From positions 12,335,501-12,399,500 of the forward strand of contig JAILWY010000014.1 of the NCBI GenBank assembly GCA_022113835.1: 64,000 nt of DNA, written 5' to 3'. Each line of letters opens with the position of its first letter. Position 1 is the first letter of the stretch. The stretch comes from Atopsyche davidsoni (Eukaryota > Arthropoda > Insecta > Trichoptera > Hydrobiosidae). Made by a program: the position numbers and the translations under genes. Shown here piece after piece: positions 1 to 13,110 of the stretch. Below the pieces are notes generated by a model. That model had not been told where the DNA came from. It did not search any database and saw only the letters and a list, made by a program, of their open reading frames with translations.

Positions 1-1317
1 AAAATAAAATGGTATTGAAATTACAAAATCATTGATCAGTTGTGTAATGGTAAAATCGCTGCAAGTTCACACATTACCCTCCCATCGGACGGTGGTCCAG
101 GGCGGGCCTAAGCCGCGCGGATCCCCGCCTATCCCGCCTGATCTCCTTCATCTCTCTCTGCGGCTATTTCGGTCCGATCCGCCTATTTATATCCGCGCTC
201 GGCCCGCTCCATGGGCGGAATGCGGAAAGGCAACCAGCCCGCCGACCCACCGCGCGCGAGGTGCCTTTTTGCGAAGCTTTTTATCTTGTTTGTTTTCATG
301 AGAGCATATTATATTTAAAACCTAAAAATCTTTTGTAAGTAAATTTGCTGCTATTTGTGAATTTAACTCTGCATCGAAGAGTTATTTGATAAAAAAATAT
401 TATGATAAGTCTAATAAAACATGTGAGTAAAACAAGGATACAGTTATTTGGTTTCGAATCTCTTCTATCTTTGTTTTTGCTGCTTGCTTACTACTGGAAA
501 CCCTATCCGTTATTAAATTTTGTCATGCAATAATATATTCTCCTAATGGATTTTAAGTAAGTATAAAAATTTCCATAATATATTATCATGATCTCTCTAT
601 CGTAATGGTAGCATTATCTTTTTTGTAATACACATTAAATCACAACGAAAAAATGTAGATGGCTCTATTTCGGCAAACGACGTGCCCAGCGAAATTTTGA
701 AATTGTCAAGCTTTTTAAATTTTATATAGCAATTTTTTAAAAGATAATGTGTTTAAAAAATATATTATTCCTTTTGCTAATGTAAATTCTATTTGAATAT
801 TATTGCCTTTTAAAATATTAAAGCATATTCTCATCGCTCTTTTGTCTGCTATTTGAATTTCATAAGGCCAGAGTTATGAAAAAACTTGGGTGTAAACAGA
901 ATAACAACTTCATAATATTTTATTTTTATTACAAGATTTTCTCGTCTAACTTATGTCGCGACAACACTGAAAAAGCCATAAACAGCGCGGATAAAACACT
1001 TACGAGGTGTCAGATCTTACTTTGCGAAACATTTACAAAACTTTAAAAAAATAAAATGGAAATTTATACTACAAAACAAAAACTTTTACAATGTATTAAT
1101 AACGAGTCTAAAAAGGTATCTAAACTCTTTTTGATATTCTTATTTTTTACAAAATCTCAGGCTAACGGCTGTTAATTACTTTTAGTGTCACAAAGTCCAT
1201 TTTAAAATTAAAAGCCAGCCCAGAAAGATTATTCAATGGAAATCCCCTAAGTTGGCTCATAGTTTTCTCAGCTCATTACCCAACTTTCTAACTTAACAAA
1301 TCACTTCACAAATTCTG
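1..1317. other. Non-coding, AT-rich, with one GC island (78-275)
   Basis: The island at about 78-275 is rich in CCGCC, GGCGGG and CGCGCG. The 89-codon open frame over it has no splice or start support. From 300 to 1317 I see only AT-rich sequence with A/T runs. Confidence 0.6.
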
Positions 1318-1500
1318 ACAAGACCCGCCCGCCCCGCCCCCGCCCCCGCCCTGCCGCCCCCCCGCGCGGAGCTTTTTGCCGCCCCGGGTCTCGTTTAAAA
1401 TTTAAACAGTCTGTGATCCCCCGCCCGCGCCGCTTCGGGCAACAATAAATCAAAGAGAGAGAGGCAACGAGGACGCTTTATACACGGGGAGAATTTCGCG
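1318..1500. promoter_or_regulatory. GC-box array plus GAGA motif, regulatory candidate
   Basis: A dense run of CCGCCC/CCCCGCCCC units (1324-1369), a second CCCGCCCGCGCCGC patch near 1420, and GAGAGAGAG at 1455-1463. Sp/KLF-type and GAGA-factor sites together are characteristic of insect promoters and Polycomb/trithorax response elements; that function is inferred from motifs only. Confidence 0.4.
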
Positions 1501-1593
1501 TGTCGGCGAAAATGCTCAAATAAACGTATTGAAATTTATGTACGCCAAGTTTGCTGTTATCAAATATGCTTGTTATAATATCATCTCTGCTCA

Positions 1594-1629
1594 CTCTCTC
1601 TCTCTCTCTCTCTTTCTCTTCTCTCTCTC
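1594..1629. repeat. (CT)n/(GA)n tract
   Basis: A nearly perfect CT-repeat, interrupted by TTT and TTCT. On the opposite strand it is GAGAGAG, the binding sequence of GAGA factor (Trl) in insects. It lies just downstream of a GC-box array. Confidence 0.9.
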
Positions 1630-3690
1630 GTTCTCACGTAGCTGGCAGATTGTTTTTGTAGATTTTGTAATTAACTGGATGAGTACACGACTCGAGGCGA
1701 GAAAATAAAACAAGCAAATTTTATTTAATAAAATACGCATAATATTTTAGATAAAAATAAAGTAGATTTGACTGTTGATTTTTAATACAGAATCACTGAA
1801 GCTATATACATTTTAAATTAAAAAGATTAAAAAAATAATTATTGGTGTCATTTTAATCTAAGCCTACTTTTGGCTTAGTATCTAAAATTATTTAAGATTC
1901 GTTTACACTGTCCTTATAATCAGGTGTAAAATTTAAACATCAATGTATTTTTTGTTTTTTGTTGTTGAGTTTTTGAGCAAGAAAAAAATACTCCTCCAGC
2001 TTATATCATTAAGGCTAATATATCTTTTAGTTTATAACTAAATATAATATAACTTAATGTAATATAATATATTGTTTTATAATTAAATATTAGTTAGTTT
2101 AGTAAACTGAATCCATATAAGTCCACTGCATCTTTTTGTATAATTTTATAAATACTAATTTAAAATGTAATTGTATTGCAAGTATTTTACTGAGCTTAAT
2201 GTTTAAGTTAACTGGGTTAATTTTTATTTGTGCTTTAATTGTGGCGCGTTAAGTGGCTTTAGGGGGCCCCCCCAGTTCACCTGAACAGCCCCGCCGTGAG
2301 CGCTTTGTTCTCGGAAGTTTGACATTGATCTTGTTATTTCAATTTGGGTTCGAGGCGAAATGAAATCGTTTTTCGCTTTAAAATCTGATATCGATAAATT
2401 TCACTATTCGGGCCCGCCGGACTTTCTATGCGAATATAAAATATGAAATTATTTGTCAAGCCTTCGCTCCAAGTGCCCCCCCATGTTGTGTTAACAATGG
2501 TTTGTATGTTGAACTCATATCCGCGAAGTTACAACTTAATAAAACCTTGTAATTCGAATATTGCTTTTAAGCAGGCTTTCTCGGATTTTGATTAATTTAT
2601 CGAAGCCAGGACAAACCCTTTGAATGTGTGTTATTTGTATTTTCATGATACTTGCGTCCCTTTTTATGTTAATTGTATTTATCTTCATATTTCCCAACTT
2701 GATAAAGAATAAGATTTTCATTTGATTATTAAAATCTTCTGAAAGTTATGAAGAAATAATCATTTATAATATATGTAAATATATTATTAACTAATAAACT
2801 ATCAAAGTCAAACCTTTTGAAGCGCCTGTGGTTAATAATTTAGTTTGGCTATTAAGATAAAGATTTTAATATAGCTTTTTAATCATTCCATTAAATAAAT
2901 CACAATCTCTGAGAAATCCTCTCAAAAATATCCGTATACTGCTGCAGCGGAAATTCCGAGAGTGGAAAGTCGTAGAACGTAGAATCAATTTGAAATGTTC
3001 ATCGGAAACTCATTTTCCGCCATGACAGCTCGCAGACAACTTCCGCTGCCGAGGCGGGGAAAGTAGCTTCGAAGGGTTAGTTTTGGGTTAATTTAAAAAA
3101 GGTCTGGCTTACTTTAGATTAACATTTGCCCAAGATTGTTCTTATCTAGAACTTATAAAGTCAATAACATATTCGCGTAAGTTCTTCTTGATCAAATAAT
3201 TAGTTCAATATATCTTTATTTAGTTTAAATAATTCAAATGAAAAACTTGCAGTTATCATTAGACTTTGCTTATTGATTATATAATATACTCTTTAAAAAA
3301 TTAGAGATGTTGGTTTACTCCAAATTCAAGCGATGTGCACCGTCAACTCTTGACCTCAATATTAATTACGTAGGAATTAAATTTTAAAATACACCAACGG
3401 ACCATAATATCTTACAACTCTTCATTCTATCAATCTTTTTTTTTTTTATTAAAATATTTTTTCACAAACACCTCTCAAAAATCATGGCGTTATTTAGTTT
3501 TAACGTCAAAGTTTAAGATTAATAAAACCGGCATATTCGAGGTAAGATCGTAGAAAAATTTATCTTTTTTTTATATCTTTTAACGATTTATTTACTCTTC
3601 GAAATAAATCAAGTAATACTTGAGTTTTCAAATAACTCCCACTGAACCTTTTTACCGTCTATATTACTTTAAACTACAATTTCAAAGGCC
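1630..3690. other. Non-coding, AT-rich with small GC islands
   Basis: Islands at about 2240-2330 (GGGGGCCCCCCC next to TTCACCTGAA, an E-box with a short inverted repeat) and 2935-3070 (contains TTCCGCCATGAC). The rest is AT-rich with T-runs such as near 3437. No exon or RNA gene seen. Confidence 0.55.
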
Positions 3691-3694
3691 ACTC

Positions 3695-3965
3695 CACCCC
3701 ACGCATGTCAGAGTCGGCGGATCGCCCCCTCCGCGATACATTTAATAATGGCGGCCGCTCGCGGAATCCTGATGAGGAGCCGCCCCCGGGAGCCGACCTT
3801 CAGCCGCGATGTTCTTCACTTTTGTATTCCCAAAGTACACTCCGGCCGGAGGACCTCCGCGAACACCGACGGGGCCCCCATTGCCCGCTGATCCCTCTCT
3901 ATTTCGCCCCCATCGCCGGGTTTTTCTGCGCTTGTTTTTAAATCTTGCTGGCTTTTATGCGCTGT
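3695..3965. other. GC-rich island with ATGGCGGC motif
   Basis: A sharply bounded GC-rich patch containing ATGGCGGC (3748-3755), similar to the Pleiohomeotic/YY1 core, followed by GCGGCCGC-like palindromic sequence. The two short open frames here lack splice boundaries. Confidence 0.4.
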
Positions 3966-4639
3966 GTTTTAAGGATTATTTTCTAGCTTAGCGTTCATTT
4001 TTTAATAGTGGTATAATATCTACGAATGGAAAAAAACTTTCTCGTGTGCTTTCGAAAAATTCAGCTTCGGGCTCTGCCGTACAAGCTCAAAGCTCGGTCT
4101 ACTCTACTTAAATTTATAACCTCAAGGTGAAAATTATTATCGTTCAGCTGCTTATATGCATTGACTGTTATTTGATTAAAGTAGTTTCAGTAATGAGATT
4201 TTTTTAGAAACCTTTCCGCGAAAATCACGATAATTCTCTTATAATCATTTGTCTCATTTGTATGAATAAAATATTATTATATAATATTTTAAAACATTTA
4301 ATTTTAGTAAAAAATATGAAATTGTTGAAGAAACAAATTACCACTAGTATTTTTTTTATTCAATGCGAAATATTCGCTCTATTTTTCGTTCCGTATGAAA
4401 CATAATATCTATATCGTTTAGTTAATAATCTTTCATAACTTTGGTTTTACGGTTGGAAGCAAAATATTTGAAACCCTATTATTTACAGTAAGAGAAACAA
4501 AATATAAGCTTTTAGAAATATTACGCTGCGTCGTATTTCTGCGTTTACTATTATTTTTAATTTCGCTTGGAATTATTTGATCATATTTTTTTATAACCCG
4601 GTCCATCTGCAACTCCATTTAATCAGAATCAACGTGTAG

Positions 4640-4925
4640 CGCAACTCCCCACTACTACTGCTCGATGTGTATATGTGCCGACAAGTGCCACTTTGTTCTC
4701 GGGCACGACTGTGTCAAAATCTTCAAGCGTGGCTTCCAAGCAAAAACACATCGCGTCGTCAATCCCCGTCCGCGGACTCCGGCAGCGGTCGCAACTCGCC
4801 GCCTAATTTGCCGTCAATTTGCAGAAAATTAATGCGGCTCGCTCATTAGTACTCGTCATTATGCCGACTTAGCACGCGGCGGCGCCCCCGAGTTGACTAC
4901 CCCTGAAACGGCCGTGTGGACTCCC
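4640..4925. other. GC-rich island
   Basis: Mixed-complexity GC-elevated sequence with no repeats. It contains GCTCATTAGTACTCGTCATTA homeodomain-like TAAT cores and ends at the CCCTGAAACGGCCG stretch. Open frames on both strands are short and unsupported. Confidence 0.35.
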
Positions 4926-5432
4926 AATGTCTGGCATTTTGTACGTATGTCAAAGCACGGATGGATTATGTGGATATATATTATGATAAATATGGTACGA
5001 TGCCAAATTAGTATAATCACTATCACAAGCAAACGAATTAATAATTTAGATTTTATGACTATTAATACATTTATTGTTTGCATTGCATGCTTTACTATTG
5101 ATGTTTTACTATAAAGCTGTGAGATATTTTTAAAATATTGTATGATTATTTATTTAAATCGAAGTTGCATATTACCTTAAAATTAAGTATCAAACTATGC
5201 AAACATTTAATTTTGTTTTCTGTTTATATCTAAACCGCAAAAGTTACTATTTTTTGCTCATATTAGGCGAGGAAATTATATGAAATGAATAAGTCTATTT
5301 TTTTTATATGTTTTAGTTATTAAAAATAATGGAGAATGTGCAATTCAAGTGATGTCATTAATTGGACATCGTGTGCTTTAACCTACTCTACTCGGTATAC
5401 CGCAGAATTTTGAACATGTCCGTACGTGCTGG

Positions 5433-5464
5433 CAGCGGCTCTCAACCTTTCTGGGACGCGACCC
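5433..5464 (+). mobile_element. hAT-superfamily terminal inverted repeat fragment (Charlie/SPIN-like)
   Basis: The sequence CAGCGGCTCTCAACC, a short spacer and then CGCGACCC matches the well-known outer end of Charlie/SPIN-type hAT transposons (CAG-GGTTCTCAACC...CGCGACCC). No matching opposite terminus is visible nearby and no transposase frame follows, so this is a solitary or highly degraded end. A GC-rich stretch continues to about 5540 and may be the remaining internal part. The preceding eight bases (5425-5432) would be the target-site duplication. Confidence 0.6.
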
Positions 5465-5540
5465 GCTTTTGCAGACTTAACGAGGCGAGACGGGCGCAGA
5501 TTTAGGTTTTAGTTACGGCCGGGCCATGAGTGAGTTCCTT

Positions 5541-8279
5541 TGGGTTATGGACTAATAATATTTTATATTGCCCCCCGTGTATAAAAGTTAGTACGTACCT
5601 GCTGGGTGAGCTCCTCCGCCAGTATATCGAACGGAATGAAATTGACCTCAATTTATAACGCGCTTACTACATCGCATGTCATTTATCTTCTTTGCACTTA
5701 TTCATACTCCAATTATTGTAATACAGAAATATCACAAAGGAAATATCATAAAACCTTGCACTGCATAAATATATATTTGTGATAGAAGTTTAAATCACTA
5801 CATTTGTTTTTTGAATAAACTATAAATGAAACCCGTTTCTTTATTTAGAAAGCATTAAGAATTTGGGAGTACATATTAAATAACTTTTTATTGTTTTTAT
5901 TTGTTTAGTATTTTCTATAAATCGAATATGTCGAAATTTTTATATTATAAACGATATTCACTTTTCAATGACTCATTTGTAAATCTGCCTTATGTTACGG
6001 AAAGCTAGAAATTTATTTTGTAACATCACTGCTTTTTGTACCTGTAAAGCATATTTCCACGTCTCTTCAGCCATTCTCCGTTGTACGAATTTAATACATT
6101 TGCATTGGAAATTCTGAAATTGCTTTTCGAGCACATAATATATTTCAATTGATGAAGTAGCCGCCTATATGGGTTACATTCCCGCAGCGAATGTACGGCC
6201 GGCCTTATCTGCGCGTCTGCCAGTGACGCAGCCGATGGTATCGCAGCCCCCGTGTGTGAGTGCGGTCCACCTTGTGTATGAGCTCGGTCCACCTTGCATT
6301 AGCTCGGCCCACGGGAACCCTGACAATATTTTACTATTCTATTATTCAACAATGGATTCGGTGAAATTATTGCCTCAATTAAATGTGAACTGCATTTATA
6401 TAGAGCCTTGTGCGATCGCTTACTCCGTTGAATTCAACCGCTATATTGATTTATTTATTATCTTTTGTATTGTTTTTTTTATTATTAAATAATTATTATT
6501 AATAATCAATAAAAATCGATAATGAAGACGCAATTAAATTGAACACTTGTACATTTTAAAAAAAAACTACAACTGCACTATTGTTATATTTTTAAATGCT
6601 ATTTTTAGATGCTTACACACCCTTCAACACAACTGCCAACCGAAGGGTGATAGGGCAATAGCGTGCTTTAATCTGAGCCGTATTTAAACAGTATTTCGAA
6701 AAGAAAACAAAACAGCGCTAAGTTATTGAATATTATTGGCTTATCACCGTTCGGTTGTCGGTTGTATCGCAGTGTGTTTAAAATTATTCAATTCAATTCT
6801 GAGTTCTTTACGGGGCCACGTAGTCTTGCAATGGTGCTTACTCATGTCAAGATATATTTTCTGAAGAAATTTCGGAAAATCGGAATGTTTCTAAAGTCCT
6901 TTGGTGATAAAAAATGTTGCTTCAGTCTTCCACAAATTTAAGGAAGTAGATTAATGGGATTAATTACATTTCGGTTTTACTATAACAACTGTAAATATTA
7001 GTTTTGGCTATTTTATTACATCTGTAAAAATAGCGGCATTGAATTCTTTTTTTCATATATTATATGATAACGCAAGCTTTTTATTAATATTATTTTGAGA
7101 GCTGTAACTGTACATTTTATAATTATTTAATATTTTAACATTAAAACATGACTATCCAAAACCACTTATTTTTAAAAGATTTTTAAGCCCCTTTGTTTAT
7201 AGCTAATAAAAAATATGCTTGAAGAAATTAAAACTAGTTTTTGAAAAATATTATATTTTGGATCTACCTACAGCATCTGAGTACGCAATTTTTTATGCAC
7301 TCGTATAGAGAAGACTGGGGTGGCGAGAGGAGACTCTTAACTCAGCGTCAAATATAATACTCGTATATTGCTTTTTGTGTTTGTGACGAAAGTAAATCAA
7401 TTTCACTGTCGCGTGCGCGAGAACAAAACCTGTCTGAATCCTTTTAAAATAACTTCACATAGTAAGATTGGACTCGACTTACGTGACAATAATTTTTATC
7501 TCTCAGAGTGGTTTTTGGTTTATTTAAAACTTGTATCGGTATTAATATTTTAAGCATATTTTTATTTTAGTCAGACATCAAAGTTTAGATCATATATCAT
7601 ATAAAAATAAGACAAAGTCAAGACGTATTAAATGAATTTAAACAATCACCAAAAGAGATAATGATTTTAGGCAGGGACTCACAAGAGGAAAACTGTTCTG
7701 CAAACAATGAAAAAACTTGTACTTGTGCAACTTCCATTAAGAACGCAAGTTTCTATCGTCTCCAAAAAACGACCAGGTGGGTCATAAAAGTTTGTGTTTT
7801 TCAATACAGAAGAGACACGTCAATTTCCTCAAGTTATATCTTGGAGCTGGTGATGTCTTTTAGTTCCTTTTTTGTTAGTTACGTTTTTTAATAAAGAATA
7901 TTAAAGAAAACTGGAGGTTTTAGTTATGAAGTACCCCCGAAATTATTCATTACGTTTGTATTGTTTAGGTGTAATTTACAGGCCCATTTGTCATGTACAC
8001 CACAGGTAATGTTCTTTACGAGAGCCCACCCTTACTCGCTTCTGTCTATATTTATGAGACCTCTCCCTTCCCGTCTCTCGCTGTATCCCCGCACAGTCGA
8101 TGCCGCCCCGTGCTTGCCCTCTATTACGTTAACCCTTCCCACCCTCGGTTGCTTTTTACTTATGTAACATGTCCTATCACGATAAAGATCAATCTATGCC
8201 TGATTTGGAGCAGGTGCGTTAATAGTAGATTATCACAAAAACCAGTTATATACCTTAGGATTATTCATCGCTTCATTAC

Positions 8280-8281
<2 letters not shown>
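5541..8281. other. Non-coding, AT-rich, islands at 6180-6320 and 8020-8180
   Basis: The first island holds the CGGTCCACCTTG direct repeat. The second is pyrimidine-rich (CTCCCTTCCCGTCTCTCGCTG). No splice-bounded exon is convincing, and 6330-8000 is otherwise featureless to me. Confidence 0.5.
6263..6296 (+). repeat. Direct repeat CGGTCCACCTTG, two copies 22 bp apart
   Basis: CGGTCCACCTTG occurs at 6263 and 6285, each followed by a similar AGCTCGG context (a third partial copy, CGGCCCAC, follows at about 6305). It sits in the GC-rich island 6180-6320. Confidence 0.85.

Positions 8282-8362
<81 letters not shown>
8282..8362. repeat. (TA)n microsatellite, about 40 units
   Basis: An uninterrupted alternating TA tract of about 81 bp. 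It is self-complementary and the length is prone to assembly and slippage error. Confidence 0.97.
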
Positions 8363-8365
<3 letters not shown>

Positions 8366-11300
8366 GGCATTCGACTACTCGGCTCATCTACTGTACACAG
8401 CTAAACTTCGGAATTTATTGTCAATATTTATTTGACTGTTAATGAAGCAACTATATAACTGCTTAAAATATTAGTCGTCATATAATTCCTAATAATAATA
8501 CATTGATTGTTTAAGTTTTTAAGTTTATGAATTAGTTTTGAATGACCATGCTATATTTACAAAATAATATAAATTTGTACACATAAATGACGTCAAAATA
8601 CAGAGTAGTATTGTATAGATTTAACACTTAAAAACTATGAAACATCGCTTTTTAAAAGTAAACAGTTTAAAAAAATTACCACGTAATCCAGTGGCAAACA
8701 TGGTTTCAAAATCTTGGGTTCAAACTCAGGACAATGGTTATTAAGCTTTTGAATGGTTACGTAAGTCAGTTGACTGCTATTTTTTGTAACTTCTAAGGCA
8801 TTTATTTGTTTCATAAAAATAATTTTTCTTTAAAAATATATTCCCTCCAATTATATAAACGACCTTCTTATTTGTATTTGTAGTGATTTATAATAATTGA
8901 AAGTATTTCTGGTAAAATTTATAATATGTACTAATAAGTTCAGTTAATGGAGCGGAGCGACTTTGTTATCAGAACGTAAATAGTAATTCCGTTAATTACA
9001 ACTGAATATTCATGATAACGTGAAGTGTACGCTTAGCGATTCTGAGCCGAGCCAACGTCTGCCAAGATAAACCGAGCGCATGAAACACCCCGCAACGCCG
9101 TCCTGTGTAAATCACATCCCCGAGTTCCCGCTGCCCGCTTAAGGGATAACATCGCGGATGCTATTTTTTCCTCCCAAATTTGGTTATACCCCATCGCCGC
9201 CCGGCTCTCTCACAGTGCGTGTCTGATTCTGAAGGAAAAACAATGATGATTGATCGTAACGGGATTTGGCTACCCGGAGTTTCCCGGCTCCGCGGGAAAA
9301 CGCGGGGATTTTTCCTTTTTCTCTCCCCTCTGATATTCCGTTCGTTTAATGATTGTTTGTCTGCAATTTTCCACGTAGAAAAGTTCCGCTCGCTTCGATC
9401 ATTTATTATTTTACGCTTTATCTCGTTGAAAACATCATTCCCAACAGCTTTTACTGAATTGTAATCGCGATTTCTTTTATTCTACCTTTACAAAGAAGTC
9501 TGCCTTTGTGAGTTAATAATATCACAGTCGTCGAAACGAAGACTCCATTTGTAAGATATTAACAATTTATCATGTTCTTTCCCGTTTCAGGAGTCCACTA
9601 AATAGAGCCTTGTTTACTTTAGCAATAATATGAAATTATAAATCTCACTTCAAACGTACCGCGTAATACGATACTAACAAGAATAATCTGTTTTACAATG
9701 TTTTGTGCTATTAATATATTTCCGCGCTCTATAATTTTATTAAATCCAAGGTTTCATGTTTTTTTCGGGCCGTATTTCTACTCACACCGCCATCGAGCTG
9801 CTAGCTTATTTATAGAGAATTGTAATATAGTTCTTTTTATACGTAACCAGTAAATTTCAAACCCAATATTATTTCATGGCCAAATAAATCCCACCCGGCC
9901 TCACCCCATCTGGAGTTAACTGGAATGTATAGGGAGAGGATTCTCTTATCTCTGCCGGAGGGAAGCCTTTTGATATTTGTATTTCAAGATTACAGCTCTT
10001 CCGAGCAGGAGATATTTTTATGTGTGTTTTGAGTTACTGGTCTTCAGATTGGCCGATCAAAGGTAATTCGAGGGCTCTTCGGATTCCCTTTGATTTATTA
10101 TTTATACTCCTGTCGGCCGCTCTTGATTTTATTATAGAGGTATTCGAGAACATATTATTCACCTACTCGTACACCGCACGTAGATTTTCATCATAAACAT
10201 TCTATTAATATTTCTGAAGTATATTCCGCTTTAAACACATTGTTAAACAATCATGCTCAAGAGCTCCTCAGTATTTTTATTTTGTCCTATCGTAAACTGC
10301 ATTTAAATAATAGCGTTCTATAAATATCGAGCTGCCTCCAATGTTTCTCCGAGCCGGCAAGGCAATCACAAATCGCATCGCCCGACAGTGGCTCCCTCAA
10401 ATTGAACAAAATTGACTGCCTGTGAGTTATACGAGGTCTACTCCATCAGCGTGTCTTGTATCTATTTATATGAACATTCAGTAAATTGGGTATTCATATG
10501 AACGAGAGGTTTTCAGTCACTCACTCAAATCGAAATCTATGAATGTATCACAATAACTTTTCATAATAAAGCAATCTATTTTATTTGCGGTACCACCTCC
10601 GAGAGTGAACGTATCGGATGCTTATCCCTGGCGTTCATCTCGTGCCGTACATTAGCGATATATTATACGTAAAATAAAAACCAAATTAAAATAAAAAACA
10701 ATTTCACTTTAGAATTTTCTTTGTTGAAACTGTGATTGCGTTCTTCAGTATACCTGCCGTAAATTAAATAAACGCAGGGCTTTCCGATTCGGTGTGCCAT
10801 GAAATTCGCCGGCAAATAATTTGTTGGTAATTTAAATTTTGTGACAACATAACAACTTCGAACGCTAACAAATAAATCGCGTGCCCGGCGGCCCTTCCTC
10901 CCGAGCGAGGCCTCCCGGCCGTGTTGACACGAATGTTAAGTTTGAGGAAACACCATTACAATTTTACGATGTAGTTCTTTGTGATTTATCCTTTATTTCC
11001 ACTGCAGTTGAATAACACGAACCTGCTTGTTTATTTTTTAAAATAACTTTCAGAGTGAATTACACACACCAGCACTGTACCTCGTCGCTTTTTCTGTCAA
11101 AATAGAGTTCTCGAACGGATTTTTTTCTATATTCTAGTTTCGGTTGTATGCTAGGAAGTAAACGCAGACTCGGCGTAAAATCAAACATTTTTTTGTGACG
11201 ATTTAAATGTAATCATTATTAAATAACAAAATACAAAATAATATCTAGTTGCAATCAAATAATTAGCACATATGTACTGGTATTGTTATAAAATTAGGGC

Positions 11301-12880
11301 TTGATTTTAAAATCATATTATTAAAATAATTATTTTGAAATAGTTTCATACGACGATATTATAAGAAGAAGATTTAAAAATAACAATGCGTTACTTCAGC
11401 CACCGGCTTTATGTTATTGGTCGTCTCTACGGCTCCATGTCTGGCAGCCTTTTGCCACGTTGTATCATGCATTTTAGAGTCTTCATATGTCTCAATGTGA
11501 GATGTCTTGGATCCGACGGTCGCCTATTTGCAAACCGCTCGCTGTTTGTATTTATAATGCTTGTACAATGATTTCTTATTATTTTAAATTTGCATCTTTT
11601 CATTTCTCGTTGTTCGGGAAATATAAATTGTTTTATGTTACGAGTTAAAAAGATTTACGCTTTATGTTGATTTTTCAATCTAGAGAGGCTCATGCTGTAT
11701 AAAGGGTTAATCGAAAATAATCCTTGTTTATTGCATGCGCTTTGCTTCGTATTTGTATTCAAAGGTTTGTATTTAAATTTGCCTTTGCGGTTTGCAGGGA
11801 ATATTTTCACATCGTGAATATTATTATTTTATTCGACGCTCTTTATTTACACCACTTTCGCGAAATACTCCATTTCAAGGGTTCTTTAGAGATCTGAGAA
11901 AAAACATCTCCACCGCCGCCTTACGTAAGATTCTCTCAGACTCACTGCGAGGTGATTTCTTTGGAGGACCAATACAGAAAGCAGATCCTTTGAAAAGTCT
12001 ATCTCAATAAGGACCGGAGGTCTCACTGCCGGCAACCCATCTACCGATAGCGCTACCGTATAACTGTTTTTATGAAGATGAATATATTTTTAAAATTACA
12101 AAAATATATCGTTGATAGTAAATACGAAACTTTATTTGATATATGCATTGGTTTGTTTTTTTATTATATTACAATTCAAATACTAAGAGTACACAAATCA
12201 TTATTATTGAGAATATTTGATTTTATTGATATAGATCGAGATGTACGAACCTAACCTACAAAACCTATTGTGTTTTTTATGTATAGTGAACTTCATTCAT
12301 ATATGTATTTCTTGTAAGTATAATTTTTTCAATCGATCGAATGAAAAGCTCTATGCTGCGTGTCATACATACTAATTCGTGTTGTTTTTTAATGTATTTA
12401 AATATCTGTAGACTCGCACTTTTTTACAATTTGAAATCACCCGGTTTTTCTTTCAATGTAAAGCAAAAGGATCTTCCAGGATAGATTTCCCCCTAAATTA
12501 ATACAGTCGTTTCTCTGCACAGACAACTGTTGAATGATTTCTTCAATTATTTCTCGGTTTCCTGATACATCCCCAGTCATCCTCCAGACATCATCGTATG
12601 TAATCCTTTCTCGAGCTTTCGTGCTCAGAGCGTCCCCGGTTTTAAATTGCTTCTCGGCAGCTCTCGTCTTCTTTACACGCTGCGATTTAAGGATTTTTCG
12701 AAAGCATACCACTGTCATTATATCGGTTGATCGATGGGCGACCCAAAAGATATGCAATTCAAACTTTATACTAATTTTCCTGTTGAGTACGAATATTTTT
12801 TATTATATTAACAAAATAATTGATCGATGGATCACCGCTGAGAGAATGTTTACGGTAGCTCTGTGTCATGACATCTCATG
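8363..12880. other. Non-coding with islands near 9030-9310, 9890-10100, 10350-10440 and 10860-10930
   Basis: The sequence 8690-8740 has a degenerate tRNA-like B-box (GGGTTCAAACTC) and may be an old SINE. The island at 9787-9794 has CCGCCATC. A minus-strand frame at 12437-12757 is discussed as a finding. No confirmed gene. Confidence 0.5.
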
Positions 12881-12884
12881 AGCC

Positions 12885-13110
12885 GGGTTCGTTTGGTGCA
12901 TGTTGAATTGTTGCCGGGGCATGTCTGTCGCCGGGGCGTTCGGCTTCCCTCGCGCATGGCGGCAGATTTATTGTTGTCGTGAGGGTCCCGAGCCGCGCCG
13001 CGCGATGTTTTACTGGCCGCGGTCCGGTCGTTCCACTCACTCGTGACACTTCACCTGCCGCCCACTCGGCCCGACATGCTCCTCCACCGCAGCGATTCTC
13101 CGTGCACTAT
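12885..13110. other. GC-rich island with ATGGCGGC motif
   Basis: Two GCCGGGGC(A/G)T motifs 17-18 bp apart (near 12914 and 12930), ATGGCGGC at 12956-12963, then CCGCGCCGCGCGATG. Sharp AT-rich borders on both sides; stops in all frames. Confidence 0.4.

Noticed and set aside
5586..5640. Opposite end of the hAT element, suggested by CCTGCTGG resembling the upstream CGTGCTGG
   Set aside because: The resemblance is 7 of 8 bases, but no CCGCTG-type inverted terminus precedes it.
7993..8442. 149-codon plus-strand frame
   Set aside because: More than 20 codons are a Tyr-Ile repeat produced by the (TA)n microsatellite.
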